Source: Paenibacillus sophorae (GTDB lineage Bacteria; Bacillota; Bacilli; Paenibacillales; Paenibacillaceae). From it: 64,000 bases of DNA. Positions 16,475 through 25,808 of the stretch are shown one piece after another; positions within the stretch are counted from its first letter, which is position 1; every line of letters begins with the position of its first letter. The translations under genes and the position numbers were made by a program. The notes under the pieces are model-generated. The model saw only the letters and a list, made by a program, of their open reading frames with translations. It searched no databases and had not been told where the DNA came from. The stretch is from assembly GCF_018966525.1 (NCBI RefSeq), contig NZ_CP076607.1, forward strand, positions 1,550,001-1,614,000, given 5' to 3'.

Positions 16475-16966
16475 TTGAAAAAAGATGTATTTGTACATCC
16501 ATACCTGGAAAGATTGAAGCTGCACGATAATTTACTTCCTGATATAAGCACTCTTCGGAGGATTCATAAGCAGCATTTGCTTAACATCCCCTTTGAAAAC
16601 CTTGATATCATAGCCGACAAAAGAATTGAATTCGATGTCAAAAAGATGTGGATGAAAATTGTGGAGCAAAAAAGAGGCGGAATTTGCTACGAGCTGAACG
16701 GATTGCTTTTTCACCTGCCTGTGGAATACTCGTTCACCTTGCAAGAAAGAAGTCTGGACGACTTCAAGGAAAGATGCTTATATTTTGAAACCTCCCCAGA
16801 TTCGAGATTTAGAAAAAACAGACTGTGCTCCCTTGAAAGGGAGAACGGCAGGATATCGCTAAAGGATGACAAATTGATTCTAACAGTAGATGGGATAAGA
16901 ACAGAAAAGAGTATTGAAACCGAACAAGAGTTTCTGAGCAACCTCCTCTCAATCTTGATCCGATAA
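16475..16966 (+). pseudogene. Arylamine N-acetyltransferase with central in-frame deletion
   Basis: Residues 1-75 follow the NAT family to the catalytic Cys in KRGGICYELNGLLFHL. The text then jumps to PVEYSFTLQERSLDDFKERC and TSPDSRFRKNRLCSLERENG, which belong about 90 residues later. The lost part holds the catalytic His and Asp, so although the frame stays open (163 instead of about 250 residues) it cannot acetylate. The TTG start lies after GGCGGGGGAT. Its end overlaps the convergent PK-like gene by 18 nt. Confidence 0.8.
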
Positions 16967-18862
16967 AGCATACTTTTCCCTAAACGTGGAGGCAAGGCGC
17001 AATTCACGCATCATGGAGCGTTTTTTGTTTTGATGTTCTTGCATCCTTCTCAGGATATTATCCAGCGCCTTGACTGTATCAACGATATGTTTTCCTTTAT
17101 TCAGCATAACGCATTCGGAGCCTTCGCCCATGGCTGCATCGGTTATTTCTGCCCGGGATGGAATTCCATCCTTGGCCATGCTCTCCAGTACCTGAGTAGC
17201 CCAGATGACAGGAACATGCGCGGCCTCACAGATCCACAGGATTTCCTCCTGTACCTCGGCCATTCTCTCGAAGCCGCATTCCACGGCAAGGTCGCCCCGG
17301 GCAATCATCACTCCGCAGCAGGGGACCTTCATAATCTCCAACAGCATAGAAGGCAAGTTCTCAAAGCCCCGCTGCGTTTCGATTTTCAGTACGATCCCGA
17401 GCTCCTGGTTATTAAGCTCATACAGGTGTTTACGAAGCAGTTGAACATCCTCAACACTATTAGCGAATGATAGAGCCACAATGTCTGCATGACCGGCAAC
17501 AAACTCCAAATCCTCCACGTCCTTGGCAGTCATAGCGGACAAATGAAGATTACTGTTAGGCAGGTTGATGCCTTTTTCCCCGCCTAGCTTATGACCGCCT
17601 TCCCGTGTATGTGTTATTCGAACATGCAATCTGTCAGCTTCCGCTCGGTCTACGATTCCGCCGATTTTGCCGTCATCAAACCAGATATCCTCTCCAGCTT
17701 TGACATCCTCGAAAACTTCCCGAGCGGGAAATCCGATTGCTGCGGGACTGATAACATTTCCGTCGCTATCCAGAGCTGCAGGCCGCCCGTACTCTAGTCC
17801 CGGCTCTAAAATAAGGAGATCTCCAATTGTCAGGTGGATCGTGTTTTTCTTGGCAGGGAGACTGCCAATTGTCGTTTTAAGCTCTGTACCCGTACCGGTT
17901 TCGGATTGAATGACTAATTCAGTGCCCGGTATGATATAGGCAGTTTTATTAGCCTCGGCCAAACATCCTTTTTCCGTAACGTCAATCACCTTCAGAGTCC
18001 GTTTCGCGTTACGCGCATCTTGTAATTTGATACGGTCTCCTTTTACAAGTTTCTCCAGCCAATCTCTTTCTACTGGCAAGAAAAAGTCGGCTTCTGTGAT
18101 GGGGGGCAACGGAGTTTCCTTTGCAGATAGCCACACCCGGGCAGATCGAATGATTTCGCCAAAATCATTTTTCAGAGGACGTATTTTGATTACCGCCGGT
18201 TTTGGCTCAATGGACCCGGTTCGAAGCTTCGGACCAGCTAAATCCATCATAATTTGGCATGAAAGATTAGTTGCCTTCTCGGCTTTGCGAAGGTTCTTAA
18301 TGATCTTTGACCAAATCTCCTTATTGTCATGTGCACAGTTGATACGCATACAGTTCATGCCGCTCATTAAAAGGTTATACACAAGCCAATAGTCGTCAGC
18401 TGCTTCGCTGGGCATGGTTACCATGATCCGCACATTTCTGTCAGCAGGCGGCGCCCCAAGCAAGGCTTCCGTATGTTCTTGCAGAAGCTGCTGGCCGGTT
18501 TTAATATCCAGAATCGAGGAATCTATTGAAAAAGAACTCCAAGGACGATGTACCAACTGGTGGAGAACTCGCAAGACTGCGTCGATAGTGGCCAACACAG
18601 TTAGCTCTGATCTTCCCAATGAGGATAGCCCCATCTGAGCCAACTTACCTTGCAACGAGCGTATGTCTTGACTTCGCAATACGAGGTAATGCAGCAGATT
18701 CTGGGCGCTAGACAAGTAATCTGGATGACGATCAAATAAAATTCCATCCGACTCACTGGCCATGCTCAACATGTCTTCCCGAATCGCACTTAGTTGACTG
18801 ATCATATCCTCAATTTCCGCCGATTGATGTAAAAAGCTGTTGTAATTATATTTATCTATCAT
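16949..18862 (-). CDS. Pyruvate-kinase-like protein with N-terminal helical domain
   Basis: A 637-residue protein. Residues 1-130 are helical and unlike pyruvate kinase. The barrel follows with family motifs in altered form: MRINCAHDNKEIW, MMDLAGPKLRTG, KGINLPNSNLHLS, LKIETQRGFENLP (catalytic Lys kept), MIARGDLAVECGF and IWATQVLESMAKDGIPSRAE. The B-domain region is enlarged (about residues 215-325). The usual ML-SGETA loop reads MLNKGKHIVDT, and the C-terminal allosteric domain is missing. It may still bind PEP and metal, but normal glycolytic activity is doubtful. It stands alone on the minus strand. The start ATG 18862 follows AAGAGGTGAG. Confidence 0.7.
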   Translation of the reverse strand: MIDKYNYNSFLHQSAEIEDMISQLSAIREDMLSMASESDGILFDRHPDYLSSAQNLLHYLVLRSQDIRSLQGKLAQMGLSSLGRSELTVLATIDAVLRVLHQLVHRPWSSFSIDSSILDIKTGQQLLQEHTEALLGAPPADRNVRIMVTMPSEAADDYWLVYNLLMSGMNCMRINCAHDNKEIWSKIIKNLRKAEKATNLSCQIMMDLAGPKLRTGSIEPKPAVIKIRPLKNDFGEIIRSARVWLSAKETPLPPITEADFFLPVERDWLEKLVKGDRIKLQDARNAKRTLKVIDVTEKGCLAEANKTAYIIPGTELVIQSETGTGTELKTTIGSLPAKKNTIHLTIGDLLILEPGLEYGRPAALDSDGNVISPAAIGFPAREVFEDVKAGEDIWFDDGKIGGIVDRAEADRLHVRITHTREGGHKLGGEKGINLPNSNLHLSAMTAKDVEDLEFVAGHADIVALSFANSVEDVQLLRKHLYELNNQELGIVLKIETQRGFENLPSMLLEIMKVPCCGVMIARGDLAVECGFERMAEVQEEILWICEAAHVPVIWATQVLESMAKDGIPSRAEITDAAMGEGSECVMLNKGKHIVDTVKALDNILRRMQEHQNKKRSMMRELRLASTFREKYALSDQD

Positions 18863-19056
18863 ACTCGCTCACCTCTTAAAAAAGGTTCAACACTATTTTT
18901 TGTATGCGCTTTCAATATCGTTGTTCGCTACCTGCTATATGAAATAATCTCCTCCTCCAGTTTATTAGATATTTTCACAAAATAAAAGCCTCTCCACATA
19001 AAAATAACAGATATAATGGGATTGAAAGCCAAACCCGCGAAAGGAGAATGGTTCCC

Positions 19057-19443
19057 ATGAAAGAAAAAATCACTTACGGGTCGATCGACGAGTATATTGC
19101 AGCGTTTACGCCCGAGGTTCAGGACATTCTTCAGACGTTAAGGAAAGTAATCCAAGAGTCGGCGCCGGACGCGAAGGAAAAGATCAGCTACCAAATGCCG
19201 ACATTCGAGCTCCACGGAAATCTTGTGCATTTTGCGGCTTTTAAAAAGCACATCGGTTTCTACCCGGCACCGAGCGGAATCGATGCGTTCAAAGAGGAAG
19301 TAAAGGAATATCACAAGTCGAAAGGGACATTGCAATTTCCCCTCGATAAGCCGCTCCCCTATGACCTCATCAGCAGAATCGTTAAATACAGAGTTGCAAG
19401 CAACATAGAGAAAGCGGAAGCGAAATTGAAAAAGAAAAGCTAA
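19057..19443 (+). CDS. DUF1801 / YdhG-like (frataxin-like fold) protein
   Basis: About 128 residues with the family pattern IDEYIAAFTPEVQDILQTLR, EKISYQMPTFELHGNLVHFA, HIGFYPAPSGI and KGTLQFPLDKPLPYDLI. In B. subtilis the relative YdhG (Fra) has been described as a frataxin-like iron chaperone; other members have no known role. I choose ATG 19057 because GGAG is too close to the ATG at 19048. A TATAAT box lies at about 19010. AadK-like follows 18 nt downstream. Confidence 0.82.
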   Translation: MKEKITYGSIDEYIAAFTPEVQDILQTLRKVIQESAPDAKEKISYQMPTFELHGNLVHFAAFKKHIGFYPAPSGIDAFKEEVKEYHKSKGTLQFPLDKPLPYDLISRIVKYRVASNIEKAEAKLKKKS

Positions 19444-19461
19444 TTACTTGGGGGGATGAAA

Positions 19462-20343
19462 ATGAGAAGCGAGAAAGAAATGTTCGATTTGATACTAGGA
19501 ATAGCTCAAAAGGATGAACGAATTCGTGCGGTGTATATGAACGGCTCGCGTACCAACCCTAATGCCCCCAAGGACATTTTTCAGGATTATGATATTGTCT
19601 ATGTAGTGACAGAAACAGCCTCTTTTATTAATGATGAACAATGGACCAATATTTTTGGTGATATGCTTATGATGCAAGAGCCGGATAAAAATGACCGATC
19701 TTTAGGTATAGAGATGGATTTTTCCCGGTCTTACGGATATCTAATGCTGTTTACAGATGGAAATCGTATCGATCTTCATATTGAAACCAAAGAATCAATG
19801 CTTGACAGGTATGTTAGCGATAAACTAACACTTCCCTTATTAGACAAGGACAACTGCCTGCCAATCATCCCTCCCCCTACAGATATTGACTATCATGTAC
19901 AAAATCCCACAGAGCCACTATTCATGAGCTGCTGCAATGATTTTTGGTGGTGTCTGCAAAACGTTGCCAAAGGAATTTGGCGTGATGAATTGCCGTATGC
20001 GAAACAAATGTTTGAATGCATCATTAGACGCCGTTTGGATGAGATGATTTCATGGTGGGTGGGCACAAAATATGATTTTCAAGTGTCTATAGGAAAAATG
20101 GGAAAATATATGAAGAAGTATCTCCCCGAATCCTACTGGGATATGTACAAAGAAACCTATTCGGACAGCACTGATGCTAATATGTGGAATTCGGTATTCA
20201 CAGCCTGCGAATTATTTCAAATTCTAGCCAAAGATGTCGCCGAGTATTTTCAGTATACATATAAGATCAAGGATGACGTTAACATGACTAATTATCTAAA
20301 GCGTGTTAGCGAATTGACGGTTGATGCCAAAGGAATATTTTGA
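19462..20343 (+). CDS. Aminoglycoside 6-adenylyltransferase (AadK-like)
   Basis: A 293-residue protein with the ANT(6) nucleotidyltransferase core: MNGSRTNPNAPKDIFQDYDI near residue 28 carries the GS and D-x-D metal motif, and GIEMDFSRSYGYLMLFTDGN, NRIDLHIE and DFWWCLQNVAKGIWRDELPY follow as in AadK. Members transfer AMP to position 6 of streptomycin; chromosomal Bacillus-type copies give low-level resistance. Length matches the family and no lesion is visible. ATG 19462 has GGGGGG at a proper distance. Confidence 0.85.
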   Translation: MRSEKEMFDLILGIAQKDERIRAVYMNGSRTNPNAPKDIFQDYDIVYVVTETASFINDEQWTNIFGDMLMMQEPDKNDRSLGIEMDFSRSYGYLMLFTDGNRIDLHIETKESMLDRYVSDKLTLPLLDKDNCLPIIPPPTDIDYHVQNPTEPLFMSCCNDFWWCLQNVAKGIWRDELPYAKQMFECIIRRRLDEMISWWVGTKYDFQVSIGKMGKYMKKYLPESYWDMYKETYSDSTDANMWNSVFTACELFQILAKDVAEYFQYTYKIKDDVNMTNYLKRVSELTVDAKGIF

Positions 20344-20356
20344 ATGTTATAAATCA

Positions 20357-21226
20357 TTAAGGTACAAGGGCTTTCCAGTAGTCCCATGCCTTCAAGTAAT
20401 CCGCTAAATCATGTGGATGGTGTTTGATACAGATCCCGATTCGGCAGTACAGCTGAATGATTACTTCTTCGATAAGCCTTGATCTCTCTATAGGCTCATG
20501 ATTTAGCAGAGTGAATGCTGAAATTAAAGTTTCCAGGTTCAAATCGTCAGGAGAGGAGCAGAACGCATAAATGAAATCATACAGCACAGGCCCAACAATC
20601 GGTGCAGGATCGATAACTCCGATTAATTCGTTTTGGTCAAACACAAAATTATGGACACCACAGTCTCCGTGAAGCAGAAACCTTTCCTTTTCTTCACCCT
20701 TCGATATGTTTCCAACCAATGATTTCACTTTATAATAATCCTCAATAGGTAAATGGCTGCCCACATTCATGCGAGCATACTCCACGTCCTGGTCGATAAA
20801 ATCACGCCAAGTTGGACACGGATCTTCCACCCAAAAGCCCCACTTATCCGTGTGAGAATAATTTTCATAATGATTAATGAGCCCATTGACCAAGAGTGTC
20901 AACCAGTTTATTTTTGAACCTCTTTTATAATGGGTTATGCCAGAAATGTATGTATATACAATAAACGCTTTTGCAGGATCAGTATAGAGAAGTTTAGGTA
21001 GCAGAGCGCTATGCCGATATGTATGAAGAAATTGTTCGACCAAGATATTTTGTTGTGGAAGATCCAGCTTTAGAACGTATTGTGGTCTGTTGTTTACCGA
21101 AAGAACATAGACGAGACCTTCTGTAGTTCCAGTCGTGCTATGAATGAGGTTATCGGTGTGATCAATTATCCCTTTTTCATGAAGATCATTGACGATGCCT
21201 GTGATATCTTCTGATTTGTATAACAT
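20357..21226 (-). CDS. Aminoglycoside phosphotransferase-fold (APH) protein
   Basis: A 289-residue kinase-like protein: RPQYVLKLDLP has the ATP-binding Lys, FLLHGDCGVHNFVFD the catalytic loop (HGD..N) and LIGVIDPAPIVGP the metal-binding Asp. This is the APH/choline-kinase fold. Members phosphorylate antibiotics (hygromycin, kanamycin) or metabolites, and the sequence alone does not decide. It converges with the AadK-like gene 13 nt away, so two antibiotic-type modifying enzymes lie tail to tail. Confidence 0.8.
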   Translation of the reverse strand: MLYKSEDITGIVNDLHEKGIIDHTDNLIHSTTGTTEGLVYVLSVNNRPQYVLKLDLPQQNILVEQFLHTYRHSALLPKLLYTDPAKAFIVYTYISGITHYKRGSKINWLTLLVNGLINHYENYSHTDKWGFWVEDPCPTWRDFIDQDVEYARMNVGSHLPIEDYYKVKSLVGNISKGEEKERFLLHGDCGVHNFVFDQNELIGVIDPAPIVGPVLYDFIYAFCSSPDDLNLETLISAFTLLNHEPIERSRLIEEVIIQLYCRIGICIKHHPHDLADYLKAWDYWKALVP

Positions 21227-21325
21227 TCCAATCTTTCTCCTCTTGATTTCAAGTTATTTCCGAAGATAATATAAGCTGCATTAAGGATTTGTGCAATGAA
21301 TTAATGGCTTATCAGCAATCTAAAG

Positions 21326-21492
21326 ATGGCAGCTAAAGATGATAATGAAATTGTTGGATACGTGTATAGCAATATTTCATCAAAGGAAGTGTATTCTTTG
21401 TATCAAATGGGAATGATAACGCGCTGAAATTTTATCTGGATAAAGGCTTCAAAATAAGTCACCAAAACTTGACGGGTTTATTACAGTGTTAA
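21326..21492 (+). pseudogene. GNAT acetyltransferase remnant with internal deletion
   Basis: MAAKDDNEIVGYVYSNISSK comes from the middle of a GNAT protein. After a frame change NDNALKFYLDKGFKISHQNL gives the usual C-terminus (N-x-x-A-x-x-x-Y-x-x-x-G-F). The acetyl-CoA-binding motif between them is gone. Confidence 0.65.
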
Positions 21493-21576
21493 GGAATACT
21501 GAAAAGGAGGGAGCATAAGCCCCCTCCAGTTTTCCAGCCACTTGTTAACGATTTGCGGTGTAATGATGGAGAATGA

Positions 21577-24500
21577 TTACAGATTCACAGTTACCGTGTT
21601 CGAATATGCTGACAGTCCTGCCTCATTTACGGCCGCTACCCGGTAGGTGTAGCGATTGCCGCGCATGACAGTTCTATCCGTGAAGCTGACGTTGCCCGAA
21701 AATCTCAGTCCAACTGGGAAGAAGGCTCCACCATTATTAGAACGTTCGATCACGAAACCAGTCTCATTACTGGAATTGTCCCTCCAGGTCAGACGAACCC
21801 GTGGTCCGGTTAGCCGTCTTGCAGTCAAATTAGTTGGAGCCGCCGGCGGCTGAACTTGATTTGGATCAACCTTCACTACATTGGAAAAGTCGGAGTCGAC
21901 AGTCACCACCGGGAAGCCGGGAGTAGCAGTATCGCCCACAGTGTTGGAGGCAAACACCCGGTAGTAGTAAGTGTTAATAGTGATGCCGATTGGATCGGTG
22001 TATGAAGTTGAATCGGCTGGCAGTGTTGCAACAGTAGTCCAAGGGCCAGAACTGCTGGCTGCCCGCTGGACAGTGAAGCCAGTCTCGTTACTGGAATTGT
22101 CCGTCCAGGTTAAAACTACACGCTTGTTGAAGAAGGAACCGGTAAGATTGGCAGCGAGACTGGAAGGCGCTTTCGGCGGAACGGCAAACGCCACAGCATG
22201 CATCATATCCATCTCTTCGTGAGCTAAAATATGGCAGTGATACACGTATTCCCAACCAAAGTTTACATAATGGTTAGTAATCTGGTTAATTGGATTTCCC
22301 AACGGGTCGAACCATCCTACAGGCGGCGGCGGTGTCAGTACAGCGCCCTCGGGCATTGTCGGGTCGATCAGACGAACACTGTTTGGCACCTCGAATGGTA
22401 CCTGTGCAGGGGAAGGAATACTGGGTCTCAGCGCAATGATTGTGTGCTCAAGCGGGTTTACTCTGAAGGTTTCCTTCCAGCCCAGTTCATTAGGATCAGG
22501 CGGCAGCATAGCTCCATCCCAGGCAACCCGGTTAATGAGCTGTGCAGAAAACAGGTGGGTGTGAATGGTATGGGTATCCACGCCGTTGTGAGTGATCTTC
22601 CAGATCTGAGTTCCATCATCAAGAGAGCCAATCGGAGTCGCATTAAGATTTGCTGTGCCTTTGATAATTTCAACGGGTGGACTGGCATAGCCGTAGACTA
22701 CAAATTGACTGAAGTTAGAACTCGTGACAGGGAATTCTAGTCCAAGCATACCACTCATTCGTCCATACCCCATGTCGTAGACTTCACCCATTTCATCTTG
22801 TAAAGCCTTCGGTTCGATCTGCAAGGTAACAGGTGGCTGAAGAACTCCGCTCGCGTCTATCGGACTAAAGGTTTTGGAGAACTCAAAAAGTTGCACATAG
22901 GCGCTGGAAGCGTTGGCAGGTAAATTATTAACGTTATAGGCGGAGTTGTAAGCGGCCTGTGGGATAATGATTGGATCTTGGGTCGATTCAAAGACACCTC
23001 TTTTGGTATCTGTTTTAGAAAAAGCTGCTTCTAGCGCAGTAATGTCATACGCAGGTGTGGGAGCAGAAGCTGCCACTCTGATCTGCATGATCGTGCGGAT
23101 ATTGGGGCCGTAGCCAGGCTGCGTGGACGGCGCGCCACCCTCGGCAGTCTGGTCCGGGTTGCCCGTGTAATAGTCATAGCGCGGATCGGAAGCTGGGAAA
23201 GCTGCGGGAGCATCGTTGTAAAGAATGAGGGTCTTACCGGCATATTGGGAAAAGTCAACGATGACATCTGCCCGTTCTGCGGTTCCCAGCAGGAGCGAGT
23301 GCTGATCGACATTCCCGAAGTTAAAGTTTGTCGCATTCAGGTTCCATGTGATCGGCTGGCTGGGTATTACCACAGGTGCCGGAAGGAAACCGCTTTCGGT
23401 GCCGATCTGAATCCAATCCGGTCCTTTTAAGGCAGGATCAGGCACGCCACTTGGCCAGTCTGCAGGAATACCCGGTGTTCCACTAGCGGGTATCATTTTA
23501 ACTTCTGTAGCATATCCCGTGTCAGGTGAGATATAGCCAGCAGGATCAGCTACATACATTTGTAAATTAAAGAAACGGTCATCGGCAGCATTCAGGATGC
23601 GGAACCGGTAAGCCTTGGGCTCCACTTCCAGGTAGGGATAGGCCGTACCATTGACAAGTGGGGTGTCCATAAACGCTTCACCCGGCATGGAAGGGTTAGG
23701 CGTCGCAGGCATCATTGGCGGCTGCTCGGGCGCATTTACGGGATCGTAGTAAGGGTTCGGAACTGGCCCATGCTGTATATTCGTTGTGGGCGGCCAGAAC
23801 CACGGACCATACATCCATCGACCAAACGGGTTTGCCCCGCTAGGATCCCAGGGATTCTGGGCCGGGCTATAGACATGAGGATACCACAGGTCGCCGGTAT
23901 TGGGTGTACCTGGCGTTGTTCCCCATGCCCAAGTGGGGTCCGTACTAAGGATGGTGTTGGCATCAACGAAAGTTTTGTCTTGGATAACCAGAGGAATCCC
24001 AAGTTCGGGAAGAATCTTTTGCAAGCCTGGATTTACCCCGGTTGTGTTGGTGCCGTTGATAAGATCCTGTTCGACCTGGTCTGTCAATAGATAAGCTGCG
24101 GCTTCTCCGGCATAGACATTAAGGCGAGTGATGCCATATGAATGATCATGATAGAACATCAGTCTTGCACTTTGGGCATTGGTGTAGTACAAGGTCTGTA
24201 TACCATCGCGGGGGTCGTCTGCATTCTCCATATCAGGGACGTTTACTACACTGACGCCCTGGGGATAGGGAGTGTCTTCTCCCGCCGGGGTAATCCACTG
24301 ATGAGGCGTCCCATCGCTAATCCAGGCCGTATTGTTGCCATGGAGATGGATGTTGGCGCGATTTTGTGTGTAATTCATAGGCACGGCATCCATTCCTTGA
24401 GGTCCCATCCCCGCCCCCATAACGGTTGTATCTACCGGGATGAAGAGATTGCCATCAGCTCCGGTAGGAAGCAAGTTATAGAACTTGATGCGCACCGGTA

Positions 24501-24939
24501 CGTCACGGGTGGCGATAATAGCAGGTCCCATATAATGGGGTGCATCCACTCCGTAAGCCTGAGTCCCATCACCTTTTAAAATCGGCACACCATTATGGGT
24601 CAAAGCAATATGCGCACCGGGAACGGCTGTTGTAGACAATTGCACATAGCCTCTGAGCGTGGTGGGCGGCAGATCCGAGTGCATCTGTTCTTTAAACTCA
24701 ACGACAGCGATTTCGTAGTAGTCAGAACCTGGATAAGTTGTTGTATCAGGGGCGGCAATCGGGATGTACTGACCTAAAGCGTTTGTGCTGCTAGGTCCCA
24801 GCCCCGGCATTGCATCAACAAATTTTCTCAGCGGCGGACTGTAGGCCCAGTTGGCGGTACCGAAATAGTCCGGGATCAGATATCCAGTTTCCGGATCGGG
24901 CACGAGAGCCGCCAGGTCTAAAGATTTTTTTGTCTGCAT
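21577..24939 (-). CDS. Large multicopper oxidase with two C-terminal FN3 domains
   Basis: A 1120-residue protein. The first 900 residues carry the cupredoxin domains with copper ligands IHLHGNNTAW, MFYHDHSYG, HTIHTHLFSAQL and YHCHILAHEEMDMMHA, a complete T1/T2/T3 set. Two FN3 domains follow, both with WxDNSSNETGF. No signal peptide is seen (MQTKKSLDLAALVPDPETGY), although FN3 domains suggest an extracellular or spore-surface place. Bacterial relatives (CotA, bilirubin oxidase) are half this length. I choose ATG 24939 behind AGGATGAG; the frame is open to 25401, but that part lies over the TetR gene. It could oxidise phenols, bilirubin-like pigments or metals. Confidence 0.85.
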   Translation of the reverse strand: MQTKKSLDLAALVPDPETGYLIPDYFGTANWAYSPPLRKFVDAMPGLGPSSTNALGQYIPIAAPDTTTYPGSDYYEIAVVEFKEQMHSDLPPTTLRGYVQLSTTAVPGAHIALTHNGVPILKGDGTQAYGVDAPHYMGPAIIATRDVPVRIKFYNLLPTGADGNLFIPVDTTVMGAGMGPQGMDAVPMNYTQNRANIHLHGNNTAWISDGTPHQWITPAGEDTPYPQGVSVVNVPDMENADDPRDGIQTLYYTNAQSARLMFYHDHSYGITRLNVYAGEAAAYLLTDQVEQDLINGTNTTGVNPGLQKILPELGIPLVIQDKTFVDANTILSTDPTWAWGTTPGTPNTGDLWYPHVYSPAQNPWDPSGANPFGRWMYGPWFWPPTTNIQHGPVPNPYYDPVNAPEQPPMMPATPNPSMPGEAFMDTPLVNGTAYPYLEVEPKAYRFRILNAADDRFFNLQMYVADPAGYISPDTGYATEVKMIPASGTPGIPADWPSGVPDPALKGPDWIQIGTESGFLPAPVVIPSQPITWNLNATNFNFGNVDQHSLLLGTAERADVIVDFSQYAGKTLILYNDAPAAFPASDPRYDYYTGNPDQTAEGGAPSTQPGYGPNIRTIMQIRVAASAPTPAYDITALEAAFSKTDTKRGVFESTQDPIIIPQAAYNSAYNVNNLPANASSAYVQLFEFSKTFSPIDASGVLQPPVTLQIEPKALQDEMGEVYDMGYGRMSGMLGLEFPVTSSNFSQFVVYGYASPPVEIIKGTANLNATPIGSLDDGTQIWKITHNGVDTHTIHTHLFSAQLINRVAWDGAMLPPDPNELGWKETFRVNPLEHTIIALRPSIPSPAQVPFEVPNSVRLIDPTMPEGAVLTPPPPVGWFDPLGNPINQITNHYVNFGWEYVYHCHILAHEEMDMMHAVAFAVPPKAPSSLAANLTGSFFNKRVVLTWTDNSSNETGFTVQRAASSSGPWTTVATLPADSTSYTDPIGITINTYYYRVFASNTVGDTATPGFPVVTVDSDFSNVVKVDPNQVQPPAAPTNLTARRLTGPRVRLTWRDNSSNETGFVIERSNNGGAFFPVGLRFSGNVSFTDRTVMRGNRYTYRVAAVNEAGLSAYSNTVTVNL

Positions 24940-25100
24940 TTTTCTCATCCTCATAAATTTTTTATGAAGTAATTCTATTAATAATTTTTTGTTCCCTATA
25001 TAGTATTCATTATGTAAACTAGGGTTTGTGCGCGAATCATCATGAATGATAATTAATTCACTAACGGCCTGAATCACTTGCAATCGAGAATGCTGCGAAA

Positions 25101-25129
25101 TTGCTTGGACGTTAATATTCGTATATAAT
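25101..25129 (+). promoter_or_regulatory. Promoter of the TetR gene with operator-like half sites
   Basis: TTGCTT, 17 nt, TATAAT. Just downstream GACTAATTGATGAATCACTAA resembles the GTGATTGA / TCAATCAC operators found after the gene, so the regulator probably represses itself. Confidence 0.6.
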
Positions 25130-25177
25130 GGGATGACTAATTGATGAATCACTAACTTGATTAAGGGGGGCAATTCG

Positions 25178-25699
25178 ATGACAAAATCCGAGACGAGATC
25201 GGTTAATCGCAAATCAGACATCATTTCAGCGGCGATCGAGGTATTCGCGGAGACAGGGTACTTTCGGGCAACGACGGCACAAGTCGCGGAACGAGCCAAA
25301 ATATCGCAGCCATATATCTTTCGTTTTTTCTCGACTAAAGAAGCTTTGCTGTTGACAGCGCTGGAGGTATCCTGGACGCGAGTAATCGATTCCTTCCGCA
25401 AGGTCGTGGAGTCCGCCTCGCCGGAACAACTGGAGATGGAGCTAATCCGGGCCTATGAGGTTATTTTGGACTCCTATCGGAATGAAGTGCTGCTTCAGAT
25501 GCAGGCTCAGACGATCCAGGAAGAAGCGATCCGGGAAGCGATGCGAGGTGGATTCGGGGAAGTCCGACGAATGGTTCTGGACGCCTTCCACGCAGCCGGC
25601 ATTCCCAATGCCGAGGAACGAACGATGCTATTCCTGGCCCGTGGAATGCTATGCAACATTTCGGCAGCGCTGGCTATGCCCGAGTTGATGGAAATATGA
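25178..25699 (+). CDS. TetR-family regulator, frameshifted at its last residues
   Basis: A 173-residue TetR: HTH IISAAIEVFAETGYFRATTA, QVAERAKISQPYIFRFFSTK. AAGGGGGG lies upstream of ATG 25178. The present end is LAMPELMEI. In another frame the sequence continues YEEFKSFLKVVID and stops at 25736, which looks like the original end, so one base was probably lost near 25696. The DNA-binding domain is intact. It is adjacent to two GTGATTGA palindromes and an NAD-binding gene, its likely target. Confidence 0.8.
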   Translation: MTKSETRSVNRKSDIISAAIEVFAETGYFRATTAQVAERAKISQPYIFRFFSTKEALLLTALEVSWTRVIDSFRKVVESASPEQLEMELIRAYEVILDSYRNEVLLQMQAQTIQEEAIREAMRGGFGEVRRMVLDAFHAAGIPNAEERTMLFLARGMLCNISAALAMPELMEI

Positions 25700-25724
25700 G
25701 GAGTTCAAGAGCTTTTTAAAAGTG

Positions 25725-25785
25725 GTGATTGACTAATCAATCACTACATGATACATTGACTTTAAGTTAGTGATTGATCAATCAC
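25725..25785. promoter_or_regulatory. Two TetR-type palindromic operators
   Basis: GTGATTGA-CTAA-TCAATCAC (25725-25744) and the perfect 16-mer GTGATTGATCAATCAC (25770-25785) lie directly before the NAD-epimerase gene. Another related sequence (TTGATTGATCACTAAC) follows that gene near 26789, and a half site lies before tetR. Confidence 0.75.
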
Positions 25786-25808
25786 AATATTAGGATGAGG
25801 TGATTCTA

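Noticed and set aside
24940..25401. N-terminal 150 residues of the long minus-strand frame before the multicopper oxidase
   Set aside because: They lie antisense to the well-supported TetR gene and its promoter, and a good ribosome site precedes ATG 24939.
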